A stretch of DNA of 64,000 bases from NCBI GenBank assembly GCA_033220425.1, contig CM065649.1:4712001-4776000 (forward strand). Reading direction: 5' to 3'. The translations under genes and the position numbers were made by a program. The notes under the pieces are model-generated. The model did not search any database. It saw only the letters and a list, made by a program, of their open reading frames with translations, and was not told the DNA's origin. Below are positions 1-10,790 of the stretch, piece by piece. The stretch is from Lepraria neglecta. Its lineage: Eukaryota; Ascomycota; Lecanoromycetes; Lecanorales; Stereocaulaceae. Within the stretch, counting starts at the first letter, position 1. The number at the start of each line of letters is the position of its first letter.

Positions 1-1107
1 ACAACACGTATGGTAAATGCAGATCACGAAAGTCTGCATTAGTGCTCTGAAAGTCTGATTCGCCTCGCCACGCAGCTTGCTATATCCTAACTTCGAATAT
101 GCCGGTTTTGTATTATTGTAACCGCATCGTGAAATAGGTCGTAATTATCAGGTAATTTTCCCTTAATGCCAGGCTTGGCGCTTGGTTGATTATCCCTAAT
201 TGCGCTAATCAGCTCGGCGCTTTGTCGAAGGACATACATTGTGAATTCTTTCACTTGCTTCAGAATCGTGCAGGTTGTCCAGTCTCAATCTGCTGCATCA
301 CCCACTTCTGTCCTTCTCCCCAATACCGCACCCCGTTCTCCTCGAATCGGACGTCCCATCCCTTGCATCTACCTTACCACACCTCTTGGATTCCCTGAAT
401 CGATCTCGCCGCTTGCAGCAGCTCCCTCACTTGCCTTTCCTCTTCCCGCCACCATCTTCGCTATCATTAGCCAGCTCTACCTAAACACCTGCCGAAGGGG
501 ACTCCAGCTGCAGACTTCGTTACTGTGCGTGCACTCATGCTGCAGTCGACGGTACAAGAGCAGTGGGAGACGTGCATAGAACTAATACTTTTCGCGGGTT
601 GAGGGAGCTGGACTCCGAAGCTGGAAAGAGAGAGATGACCAACTGATGAGGAATAACGATGGCGCTGGTGTCGACGGCGAGAGGGGCTCGTGCGTGGGGC
701 GACATACTGAATTCTCTCGACGGCTGTTGCAGCCAGAGGATGGGGATCAGCTCCACCCTCTACAATACTTGATATAGGTAAACAAAATGTTGGACAGAGA
801 TGGCGATCAATTGATTTTACAAATTGCCTCTTTCCAAAACTGGGAGGCTCTGCTGGAGCATCTAGCTATAACTCAGTGAAGCATTCTTGGCGTCCTTTGA
901 CTGCAACTGTCGACCGGAGTCATCTGTCTACGAACAAAACTTGCTTGCTCTGACCTCTAGTTGTCAAGTACATCTCTTGGCTACGTTGGAAGATGCCCAC
1001 CAATACTATGTCTGCAGGTAAATTCTTGATTCAACGGCACACCATTTTTCCGTTTGCTGGCTAGCTACATTTCCCGCATTGGCCCACGTTTGCCTTGCTG
1101 GCCAAAA
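1..1107. other. Intergenic, no gene recognised
   Basis: The short overlapping open frames here, the longest about 110 codons, share no recognisable motif and overlap one another in several frames. I see no RNA gene or clear repeat. The right part probably holds the 3' flank of the transcription factor gene that ends at 1108. Confidence 0.5.
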
Positions 1108-3784
1108 TTATCCCTTACCTAGCCCTCTGAGAAACGTTATGAACTCCATCTCCGCGGTCTTATCCCTCGCGAGCAACCCGCGAAACCACGTCGCCAACGC
1201 CATAACCCTACACTCGCAGACCGGCATTCGGAGCGGATCCCAATCCGCTAAGCCCTCCCCATGCTTTTTCCACCTTACCAACTTCGTGTCCTCATCCTTT
1301 GCACTGAATAGATCAACTAGATCAATCGGCGGGCCGCCAGTACATACAGGACAAACCCGAGTATGGTAAGCGTACGAGCACGTAACGATCGCGCTCTTGA
1401 GTACGCCGGGGATAACGAGAGGGTTGAGTAAGAGGCGGGCAGTGGGTGTGGGGCTGGTAGATTCGTGTGCGACAACGCGGGAGATTTGAGCGGCATTCCA
1501 CACAGCGGTGCGGGCGTCGGAGGACCTACACCAGGCGCGGATACGTGCTTTGTTTTTCTGCTTGGTCATTGCGGTGCCTGTGCGGCACTTGAAGCAGCAA
1601 TCTTGGCCTTGGAGTAATTTTAGAGGGGCATGGAGCGTGAGGGCAGAAACATGCCAGAGTGTGAGGTTGAGAGGGGAGAAGATGTCAGCACTGGAGGTGG
1701 AGGTGGAAAAGTAATTTTGGCGGAGAAGGCAGTCTTTTTCTGTGCTGATCCGCCAAAGATCCAGATGGGTACGCCAGAGCTGGACGGCATCTCTAGGTGT
1801 TGAGTTTAGGACGAGCTCGTCAGACTCGCAGCTGTGAGCTTCGCGTGCTGCCTCCCAAATTCCGACTTGGAGGGAACAGAGACCAAAATGGTAGTCTGCT
1901 ACGGTGAGATGGTAGGGTAGGTGGCTCCGGCGGTCGAAATCAAGCGCATCGCGCATGAGAAAGCAGTGGAAGGCCTTCTCGCGGCCTGCAGGCTCGTTCC
2001 ATTGGAGGCTGCGTCGTTCGTCCTCGCTGACAGCGGTCCAAAGGTGGGCGGACTTAGGAAGAGGAATGCAGATCTCTTGATAACGCACGGAAGGCGGATG
2101 GCCCACAAGAACGCTGAGATAGGCGTCTACGCGGAGGACTGAGAAAGCGAGCCTAGATTTACAGACTTGTATTAGCTCAAGCCACTAATTCCTTGAATAA
2201 TTGAGGACTTGAACCGGTGTAAATTACCTATGCAGTTGTTCTTGAGCCAGCCAAGAGGCGATTGGGCAAGGCCCAAGATCGTACGCATGCTGACCACTGA
2301 AGACGCCTAGATGGCGACAATTTGAGATGAGGATACTATTGAAGTGGACTGCTTTTGCCAACATTCCCTCTGAGTTCTGTATCGATGTTAGTCATAAACC
2401 ACGGGCACAACTTGCTACCTTCTCAGAACCCGAAGAGATACTAACTAGACAATGAATAGTGTAGACAACACAAAGCAAAAGAGCTTGCAAAGTGTGCAGC
2501 GACGCTGGCTGAATATCTCTGCTAGAGGAGGCCTTAGATTCCTACGGGGCTCTGATCAATGTTCTGAGCTCAAAGCTTACAAGGAACCCTCACAAGGGAA
2601 CACACCAACAGGGTTGCAGTTACTGCATCAAGAACAAGAGGAGCAAGCTTCGTGTGGTCTTGCTCGCCTTCCAGCCAGCTAGCAAGCATGATCATAGACC
2701 CTAACAAGACATGTGAGGCATCAGCCTCACATGTATCAAATGTCGGAGCATGCAAGATAGGCCAGTACGGGTGGATCTCTGCAAAGTATACTTGGATAAG
2801 CCTCTTAGTTACCGGTGACGCTCTGTCGAGGCAGCTATACAGGTCCGTTGCATGATCTTCTCGAGATGATGTTGAACTTGAAGCCGGAGTTTGTGATGAC
2901 AGTGATGACGCAGTTCTATCAATTTGATCCACATCATGCGGCGCTGGGCCGGGTAAATGCTCGATCCGAGAACTATTTTCTTGAAAAGCTGGCAAAAGAA
3001 AGGAAGTATCCTCAGGCGGGGTGGCAGAGATTGAGGGTGCGTTGGTCCACTGTGCAAGGCCGCCAGCATCCAAATCGGTCGGGAAAGATGTAATCTGGCC
3101 AGTGACAGGAAATGATGAAGACCAAGGGTCTTGAACAGGTTGGAACCACGACTCTCTCGGCAAGTCAGTGTTCATGTCGTTACTCCCGATGTTCTCGTCT
3201 GTCAACATCTGGTCATTTCCATTCATGCTTTTATTCCCGATCCCATTGTCAATATCATTAGGGAGTCTCATACCCGTCCTGTCTTCCTGGCCTAGACCAA
3301 GCCGGCTACATTCGGTCGAGTTGCGAGTGCATGATCGGCAAGGTACACTGTCGTCGCATTTAAGCTTGCGCTCGTGACACGATGCGCACGCGACCAGTGT
3401 ACGGCTGGAGTTGGAGTCCTGGGAATGATGCTCCACATGCCGCTTCAGGACATCACTAAGGAGTATAATCAGACTAAAGTAGGGTACCACGCATATCTTG
3501 AATTGATGATAAGGTGATTGGGCCCAAGGGAGCGTCAGAGTGGAACGGTGCTCTTACCTTCGTGCGTATCGCCGCCCGCAAATGGAACACTCGTGTTGGC
3601 GCTGAGGATCATGTGATTTGAGATGTCGAGTCAAGTGCTCTTTCCGATTGAACAGCTTGCCGCAACCGGGGATAGTGCATTGGACTTGCTTCGACGTTGG
3701 TCGTAAGATCTGTGTCTGCATCTGCGGTACCGGGTAACTTTGGCCTTGCATGGGAAAGTATGAGGAGGGAGCGGACTGGTCCAT
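1108..3784 (-). CDS. C2H2 plus Zn2Cys6 fungal transcription factor
   Basis: A nuclear DNA-binding regulator built from five exons: 3784-3558, 3455-2594, 2532-2446, 2376-2228 and 2152-1108. All joins keep phase and give 789 residues. Two C2H2 fingers come first (C36, C41, H54, H58; then C66, C69, H82, H85/86), with intron 1 splitting the second finger. A Zn2Cys6 binuclear cluster follows directly (C99, C102, C109, C115, C118, C125). A Ser/Asn-rich linker leads into a fungal-specific transcription factor domain whose core, LAFSVLRVDAYLSVLVGHPP, spans the last intron. The start is the only early in-frame ATG and lies just ahead of the fingers. The gene lies next to an NmrA-type reductase transcribed the other way and near a tyrosinase and an MFS pump, so a pathway-specific role is possible. 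The target genes are not known. Introns of 102, 61, 69 and 75 bases fit the family. Confidence 0.9.
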
Positions 3785-4725
3785 TGTCTGTTCTCTACGC
3801 GCAAGGAAGATTACTCAATTCGGTATCCAGCCAAATCAGTCCAATTCACTGCCGGTGGGGTGTGAAAGGGAGAGGAGACTGATAAGGGATACGGAGAGAA
3901 GGAATCTTTGTAGCCTGAAAGCTTGGCACATTCAGGATGTAAGGCATTGTCGAGACCTGTGGTGAGATCTGCGAGACGCATGGTACAATGTTACAATACA
4001 CGGCGCCCTACCTAGCTTCCGGCAAGGCGTCAGCGGTCCGCTTTCGCTTCCACTGTGGGATAAGCGGACCAATACTAGCACGGATGATCTAACGATTTGA
4101 TTATTCTCACTTCCATCCTTCAACATAGCTGCTTTAGAGCTACATGCGTCACGGGCCGGTGGGATGTGGGATGTGGGATGTGGCATGGTGTGGAGCGTCC
4201 GTTGTCAAATGCGGCGTGTGGGATGCGGGATGTGGGTTACGTACGGAGAGCTTCAGGAACCATGGCTACTTTGCCAACATTACAATCACGGAGAAGGGGA
4301 GGGAGAGACATTTCACCGAGGAAAGCCTCTTCCGGTTAACGCTATCAGCCTGTCTGGTTTGTGAGTGGTGTATCGTTCATCGCATGGTATGTTGTGAGGT
4401 TAGCCTTACAATGCTTACTATTTGGAATCTGGTGGAGCAGATTTGTGTTCCCTTCCATTGTTTGTCAGAAAGCCACAGACAAGCTGCCACCGGAGGCCGA
4501 AGGTAAGACGCCCCGTAATCAGAGGGTTCTTCCTTCTTACGCTGAAATAGATGCAGATGAGAGCTCACCGTCTTCCCGATACCCTCGGCTTCATCCATCA
4601 CGCAAGTCACTGTCTGTTGCACAGAGTAGACTGACTCTCCCAAAACCGATCACTTGCGGCTCATCATTATTCTAACTCTTCACCTTCCACCACCACCCTT
4701 TTGGAGTACGAAATCCTCCGATAAG
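3785..4725. other. Divergent intergenic region
   Basis: This is the shared upstream region of the zinc-finger regulator (minus) and the NmrA-type reductase (plus). It contains a G/T-rich short repeat at 4159-4236, listed separately. No convincing gene was found; the small open frames lack motifs. Confidence 0.5.
4159..4236. repeat. GGGATGT short tandem repeat
   Basis: GGGATGT-type heptamers occur three times in a row at 4159-4183. A second degenerate cluster (GGGATGC/GGGATGT) lies at 4214-4236. The repeat sits in the divergent promoter region about 0.5 kb upstream of the NmrA-type gene. Confidence 0.7.
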
Positions 4726-5722
4726 ATGAACAGTGTCACCAAAGTCGCTCTGGCTGGAGTAAGAAGTACTTTCAATAATCTCTCATTTGAAGAGCTCTTC
4801 GCTTCACTCCCTTCCTTGTGCTCTCTTAGAAGACTGACACCAAGATGCGACGCAGGCCACTGGCAATCTTGGACCAGCCATCCTCAACCAACTCCTCGAA
4901 GCTGGCTTCGAAGTCACTGTTATTACTCGCAAAAGCAGCAGTCATACCTTCCCCTCCTCCGTCACCGTCATCCCAGTCGACTACGAATCGCTTGATTCTC
5001 TTACCAACGCCCTCAAAGGCCAGGAAGCCCTCGTCTCTTCCCTCGCCTCCGCCGCTCTCGCCACACAACTCCTCCTCGTTGAAGCCGCCGCCAAAGCCCA
5101 TGTCAAGCGCTTCATTCCCTCCGAGTTCGGTTCCAATACCTTGAATGAGAAGAGCAGTCGTCTCCCTGTCTTCAAGGATAAAGTTGCGGTACAGGACGCC
5201 CTCAAGAAAGAAGCAGCCTCCGCCGGCATGACCTACACCCTTATATGCAACGGACCCTTCCTTGACTGGGGCATAATGGTCGGCCTCATCATGAACGTCA
5301 AAGGAAAGAGTATCAACTTGTACGACGGGGGTGATCGCGTCTTCAGCTCCACGTCCCTACCAACTATCGGCAAGACTGTCGCCGCCGTTCTTAGGAACCT
5401 TGAGCAAACAAAAAACCGTGCCGTGTACGTGCAAGACACTGCGACGACGCTGAAAAAGATGGCGGCTATGGGAAAGAAGGCCACTGGAGCAGAAGGATGG
5501 AAGGAGGATATTGTGTCTGTTGACGAAGTGGCTCAGCAAGCCTGGGCAGAGCTGAAGAAGGAGAAGCCAGATCCAGGCAACTTCGTGCTCAACTTCATCA
5601 AGATGTCGATCTGGGGTGAGGGTTATGGATCTCACTTCGAAAAGACGGATAATGAGTTGTTGGGCATTAAGGAGATGAGCGATGCTGAAGTCCAGGATGT
5701 GGTGAACAGCCAGGCAAAATAG
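4726..5722 (+). CDS. NmrA-like / isoflavone-reductase-like oxidoreductase
   Basis: A cytosolic NAD(P)-binding Rossmann protein of 299 residues in two exons, 4726-4758 and 4856-5722. The 97-base intron falls inside the dinucleotide-binding loop and the join restores a GxxGxxG motif (GATGNLG, residues 11-17). Further hallmarks are the segment VKRFIPSEFG, typical of NmrA/PCBER-type reductases, and a C-terminal half that looks like a substrate domain. The short first exon is chosen because it supplies the beta-strand VTKVALAG and has a GTAAGA donor; the next in-frame start would lose the cofactor site. Family members reduce phenolic substrates or act as redox sensors without catalysis, and sequence alone does not say which. 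It lies between a zinc-finger regulator and a tyrosinase, so a role in phenolic chemistry is a reasonable inference. Confidence 0.88.
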
Positions 5723-6640
5723 GTGTCTAATGCGGCTGGACCCTGAGTCTAGAAGCTACTCCACGTGTATGGGTTGCCTTCCATATTTTGCATAGACAAG
5801 GCATTACTTGCTTTCAAAGAGAAACATCCTAGCCTCAATCAACCACTCTCCAAAGTGGATAGTACTAACTATATACCCATCTTCAATCATGCTCTCGCCT
5901 TCAGAAAGACTCTCTCTCAAACCTTTCCATCATCTTTGCCTGCTGGTAGGTCTTCGCCTCTTATTCGTTCAACCTCGGACCTCCCAAGCATCCTCTATGC
6001 AAATTCACCGCATGGACCCGCCAAGTTTGGCCTGGAGAAGTGCAATCATCTCCACAGAAGCAACCCACATTCAGCTCATGCTTCAAGCTTGGGACTGGTG
6101 ATGATTCAAATCTTGCAAAGTCTATCACGGCACTATCGGTATAGTCTATTTGATCAAAGTATCAACAACAGCAAGCCACTCAAAGAACCCCGGGTTCCGT
6201 TCGCGTCAAATGAACCTTTTTACGAGGCCTGAAGCTAAATTATACCTCAAATAAGTCTTATCGCGCCGAAAATCCCAGAGGGAAAATAAACAACTAGGGT
6301 ATTCTTTCAGGTGTACGGTGGATGTTCATTGTTTAGATTGAGTTGACCGGACAAGGGAGGGCAGAGGTGAAGAGGAACCAGAAATCGGGCTCAGCGACAA
6401 GGCAAGGACACTCATCTCAGCCAATGTTCTTTATGGCGTGACAAACGAGCCGTGCATTCAATGAGTGGACGGGCTTGCTTGTTAATATGTGGAAAGAGTG
6501 TAGGGAAACGTGGAGCAGATAAGTATGGTTTGAGGTAGAAATTCTCCACGCCCACGATGACTTTTCGACCATCTTTCCAGGTCTCTCGAGACCACATTCT
6601 CAAGATTACATTGGCGAAGATCGCAATGACCCCACTCACA
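5723..6640. other. Intergenic, no gene recognised
   Basis: The 155-codon open frame at 5765-6232 has no recognisable motif. The region separates the convergent NmrA-type and tyrosinase genes and probably carries both 3' flanks. Confidence 0.5.
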
Positions 6641-7970
6641 CTAAATGTACTTGTAGCAGAAGGGCCCATCAATAGACGACACCAGATTGCTCACTGGCTG
6701 CTGAGGTGCAAGGACGCCGAAGTTGATACTGGTGTCCAATGTTACGTTTGGACTTGGTGGATCTAGGAGCATCCCAGCCATTAGCACAAACGATACCCTG
6801 AACACGAACAATAAGAAATGGGACTCACTGTTGAACGCCGTACTTGTCCCATATACCTGATTCGTGCGATTTGCTGCATCCAAGCTCTGCCATATCGTCC
6901 ATATGCGATCAATCTGTGAATGGTGCAGCCAGAATGCTGGATCGCCGGCACTGGCATAGGCGTCATCATTCAGGCTGCCAATAGTGAAGTGCCCGCCGGC
7001 ATGGATACCCTCGATAGCCTCGAGGACAGTGTCGAAGCAGCCAAGGTCAGCACAGCTAGAGATGGTTCTCACGACGTCTGTGGGCTTGGTCTGGTTGCTC
7101 CAGACAAGGGAGAGGTCCCGCCCCAGGCAACGCGGGTTGTAGTCGAGGCCGCCGTCGCCGTCAATGGGTGCGAAGGCAACTGGACCGAGGTTCACAGTGT
7201 AATTGACGAAAGGGCCCTGATAAATACAGCCGCCGCCGGTGGCTGGGGCGATCTCTAGGCTGAGGCCGAAGGCCGAGATATTATTAGGACCATGAGGAAT
7301 GGATCTGCCGTTGCTGCCCATGGAGGTTGGAGAGCCGTCGAAGACAGTGGACTTTCGTGGATCTTCCCATGATAGGGTCCAATCCCAGTACGGTTGTGTA
7401 CCTTTGTAGCCGCATTCTTCTTGAAGGGCTCTCTCATAGAGCCAGACCAGGTAGCGATGGAAATAGAAAAAGAGACCCTGTTGAACAAATTAGTTGGCGG
7501 TCTCGCTGGCAATTGAACCTAGATCGGGATTACATAGACAACGTACGCTGAAGTGAACATGAGGCGTTTGTATGATGTGGGTAGCACTGAAATCATCGAA
7601 GTGGCTCCGTGCGCCCGGAACATCGGACAATGAGCTGACGGCCGGCTTCTGCTGTAGACATTGAACAGCATCGATATAGTCAATACGGGATTGCCGGGAG
7701 AGAGATCCCCTGGTCGCCACGTCAGTTCGCACCCAGTCGTGTCGTTCAATGATGCAGCATCAATTACCACTCTTGACGATAGACTATGTTGTCCGAAGTG
7801 CATCCTGATTTGCGAGTCTTTATTGTCGCTTCAATGTACTGGCTGTACTGCTTCTGCCATCTGGTGATCTGCCTCGATGCGTCCGCCTGGGTATTGTTCT
7901 TGGCAGGAACAGCATCTATAACATTGCCCACTGCACTGAGCAGGCAGATACAGAATAGATTAAGCTTCAT
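6641..7970 (-). CDS. Secreted tyrosinase
   Basis: A type-3 copper oxidase that hydroxylates monophenols and oxidises catechols to quinones. Four exons (7970-7768, 7709-7547, 7477-6829, 6762-6641) join in phase to give 378 residues. An N-terminal signal peptide (MKLNLFCICLLSAVGNVIDA) points to secretion. The CuA site shows H112 (THIIQT), H120 (VHFS) and H129 (FHRYL); the usual tryptophan of WHR is replaced by phenylalanine. The CuB site shows H281 and H285 (GIHAGGHF) and H307/H308 (DPAFWLHHSQID). Cysteines and NxT/S sequons fit an extracellular enzyme. The length matches short secreted fungal tyrosinases, and I see no long C-terminal latency domain. A TATA-like box lies 111 bases upstream. A small secreted protein gene is divergent to it across 1.4 kb. 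The substrate is not predictable from sequence. Confidence 0.93.
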
Positions 7971-8080
7971 CTCGATATAGAGAATATTGATTTACAGAGA
8001 GTGATTGAAGAGAAAGAGAGCTGTAGCAAACGACTGTGTCTTGCGTAGCGGCATTCGAGAAGTAGGTAGTATGGGTAGCT

Positions 8081-8087
8081 TTTTATA
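8081..8087 (-). promoter_or_regulatory. TATA-like box of the tyrosinase gene
   Basis: On the minus strand this reads TATAAAA and lies 111 bases upstream of the tyrosinase start codon at 7970. That is a normal distance for a fungal core promoter with a short leader. Confidence 0.5.
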
Positions 8088-8275
8088 CTTGGACAAGCCA
8101 ATTCCTGTATGTCCCACATGAAGATTCAGGTTCCCGTTGATCACCTTGGTCCATTGTCCACGAGATTACTTTGGTGGGAAGCTATCTTGGCATATGGCCA
8201 AGGAATGGCACCTGCCCATCCATGTTGCCGCTCTATCTCACGGGCCCGTGGTACCAGCATGGTTCACAATCCTTC

Positions 8276-8299
8276 TTACCTTGCCTTGCCTTGCCTTCC
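8276..8299. repeat. CCTTG microsatellite
   Basis: About four consecutive CCTTG pentamers occur here in the promoter region upstream of the tyrosinase gene. Confidence 0.6.
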
Positions 8300-9335
8300 G
8301 GAAGCTTGAGGACGGGATGGCAGGCTGACGATACGATAGCTTTACAACTCCTCAGCCTCGGCCGTGCGGTGAGATGGAAGCCAACAAACACGGGTCAGCT
8401 TCATTGGCCTCCGGCTCACAGCTTTGGTGTATCTAGTGTAGTATTGATGACTGCCCGTGGATCAGGTAGAGGTTGCAATGCGGCGTATGGCCGTTTGCCT
8501 GCGTATGGCCCCGACCAATAGACGGCAATGGGAGCGCTGCCTATGTGCGGCCGGGTGGTTGTTCACTATCCCATTCTTGTCAGCTCGGCGTCAAGCCTCG
8601 AATAGAACACTTTGAGCATAATCATGTCTTCCAGCCGTCGTAGCATGAGACTAGTCGCTTATCTTTCTACAGTGGCGTGGTAGTGGGAGTAAAGGAATTG
8701 CTGGCAATGGACGAGTTGATCACAGCGTAGTTGAAGCCTCTTAGGGCTTGAACCCTAGCTAGATGAAAGGCGCTAGAGTAATTTCACGTGGCGTACGACG
8801 ATCAGCATCCAGCTGCTGTTTGTATTAGCCAATATTTTCCTATTCTCCGACCCGCATGAATGCATGGGCTCCGTTGCGTGCCGTCCATGATAACAATGTA
8901 ACATATTAGCGAGCTTTCGAACAGTACAATGGGAATCAGGCAATATCACGAATCAAGCTGGAGCTTGCCACGCGAGGGATCCAGGAGCATGGCTGAATCC
9001 CACATCTTCCGGAATACTGTGCCGTCTTCGCCCGTGCTTATAACGCGATAATGATGAGGAAGCTGACGAATGCCGCATTGGTAATCGATCTGCAGAACGG
9101 ATGCAGGAACGAGGAGGCCGGTTTGGCTACTTACACGTTGCTCAGACCTCCAGCCGTAACATGCTCTCGGAAGTGCTTACGAATCACATCCTTTTCGCTG
9201 TGAAATCTAGTCGTACCAGTTTCGCTAGAATATTAAAGAATCCCCATTTTCATTTGCTTCTGCACTCCTCAAATCGCGATATCTGTTCGAGTCACAATTC
9301 CATCGTCTTTAGCTCCTGCTGCCTTGTGAAGAACA

Positions 9336-10196
9336 ATGAAGCTCTCAGCACCCCTCACTATCTTTGCTCTACTGGCCCCAGCAGCATTCGCAGCATTTCT
9401 TCCAGCATGCTCCACCGACTCCATCACGCCCTGCAGCTGCCCGAACGGCACATCTTATGCACAGTCCGTCACCTTCGCGGTCATCGGCGCTGCAGCTACA
9501 GATGTCAATGCTCTGATCTCCGACTGTGCGTACGCTCTATGGTCGCATGGGAATACTATAGGGTGGGCACTGACACATACTATCATAGTCTATAATTGTG
9601 CGTGGCTCGGCGTCTTACCCTTCGCGACTCAAGGTCCCGACAATCAACCCGGCGTCTCGATTCGTACCTCCAACCTACCTACTTTGGTTGGCACCTACGT
9701 GATCACCGAGAAGGCAAGTATTTTATTCAAATTTCTCAGCACGCACATATTCAGTGAACCGCAACTCAGCCTTGATACATGGAAAGGACATCGAACGCTT
9801 ACCGGATCTTTATAAATAGTTGACCGAACTTCGCTCCAAGCCCGAGGGCTCTTTCACCCAAAAATTTGAGCAGCTGCCTTCTACTGTTCCGGTCGAGTAC
9901 CACTCGGGCAACGGCTCCTTCGGCGGCTACTGGGTTACGCTCGAAGCCGAGACTATCTTCCAGTACGAAACGGCTATTAGGTGGAGCATTTATGCCTGCG
10001 AGACAGGGCACGCAAGAAGTAAGTGCATATCCCCAGATGCATTCGCTCTTGATGCTGGGAATGCTGATGTTGAGGCGTATTTGTAGATTTCGCCCACTTC
10101 CATGAGGACGCACTGACGAACGCAACCAATGTCTTACAAGCACAAGGAAAGATCTTCGGGTCAAACGTGGCGCCATTCTCAATTCAGGCGTTCTGA
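9336..10196 (+). CDS. Small secreted protein, SRPBCC-like pattern
   Basis: Four exons (9336-9525, 9589-9713, 9820-10018, 10087-10196) join in phase to 207 residues. The first about 19 residues are a clear signal peptide (MKLSAPLTIFALLAPAAFA). The mature part has the order seen in polyketide-cyclase/START-type (SRPBCC) domains: a WLGVLPF strand, a VITEKLTEL strand, EYHSGNGSFGGYW, then TAIRWSIYA and a C-terminal helix. That resemblance is my inference from pattern, not a database hit. Intron 2 appears to use a GC donor (AAG|GCAAGT); the fallback GT donor upstream would remove five residues. The gene is divergent to the tyrosinase. It could bind or cyclise an aromatic product or act as an effector-like protein, and function is unproven. 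Confidence 0.75.
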
Positions 10197-10790
10197 GTGC
10201 ATAGACCTTGGCTGATGTAGTTTCATCCGATATGCTGGTGCTGGTGCTGGTGCTGATGCTGGTTTGGTTTGCGTAAGGAGGAAGGGAAACCGGCGGAATG
10301 GATTGCTGATAGGTATCAAGCAGAATATATGTAGACCCAGAGTAAGTAGACGTATTATATCCCCTAGCATAGTCCACTGAAAGCTCCACTACAACGATGA
10401 CTCGCCGATTTCCTCCTCCCCGACCCCACAAGTATGTAAAGTTCAAGCGCTGACAAGACCCAATCCCGCGAGCTAATGCGCGTATGTCACGCACTGTGGT
10501 AGCCGTCGAGGACGTCGCGATTATAGATGTTGGGGGACGACTCAAAGTGCGCCGAAGGGAAGCGGTCTTTGAAGAGCTTCTTTAAATTACAACTTCAATC
10601 CGATTAATAGCTGTTATTGGCTCAGTTCATCTCAAGCCGCACCCATCAGCGTTGCAAGCCTACGGGTTTAGTCTCGCGTTGAAATACATTATTGGTCCAC
10701 AAGGACTTTCTTGATCTATACGTAAACATGCGCTCAAAACTGAGCAGCAATGCTTTCATCTTTACCAATGACCTTGTGCGTCAAAACGTG
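10197..10790. other. Intergenic between convergent genes
   Basis: Contains a short TGCTGG repeat at about 10233-10260. The long minus-strand open frame that overlaps this region and the upstream gene is treated as a shadow. No gene is supported. Confidence 0.5.
10233..10260. repeat. TGCTGG microsatellite
   Basis: Four to five near-perfect TGCTGG hexamers lie just downstream of the secreted-protein gene. Confidence 0.65.

Larger units (their letters stand above)
7971..9335. other. Divergent promoter region (tyrosinase / secreted protein)
   Basis: This 1.37 kb non-coding stretch separates two divergent genes that both encode signal peptides. It holds a minus-strand TATA-like box at 8081-8087 and a (CCTTG)-type short repeat near 8276-8299. 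No further gene is supported. Confidence 0.55.

Noticed and set aside
241-579. Overlapping short frames at the left end
   Set aside because: Three overlapping frames of similar length with no motif or splice context; probably chance in C-rich sequence.
9799-10545. 248-codon minus-strand open frame
   Set aside because: It lies antisense to exons 3 and 4 of the secreted-protein gene, is low in complexity and shows no motif; the plus-strand exon model explains the sequence.
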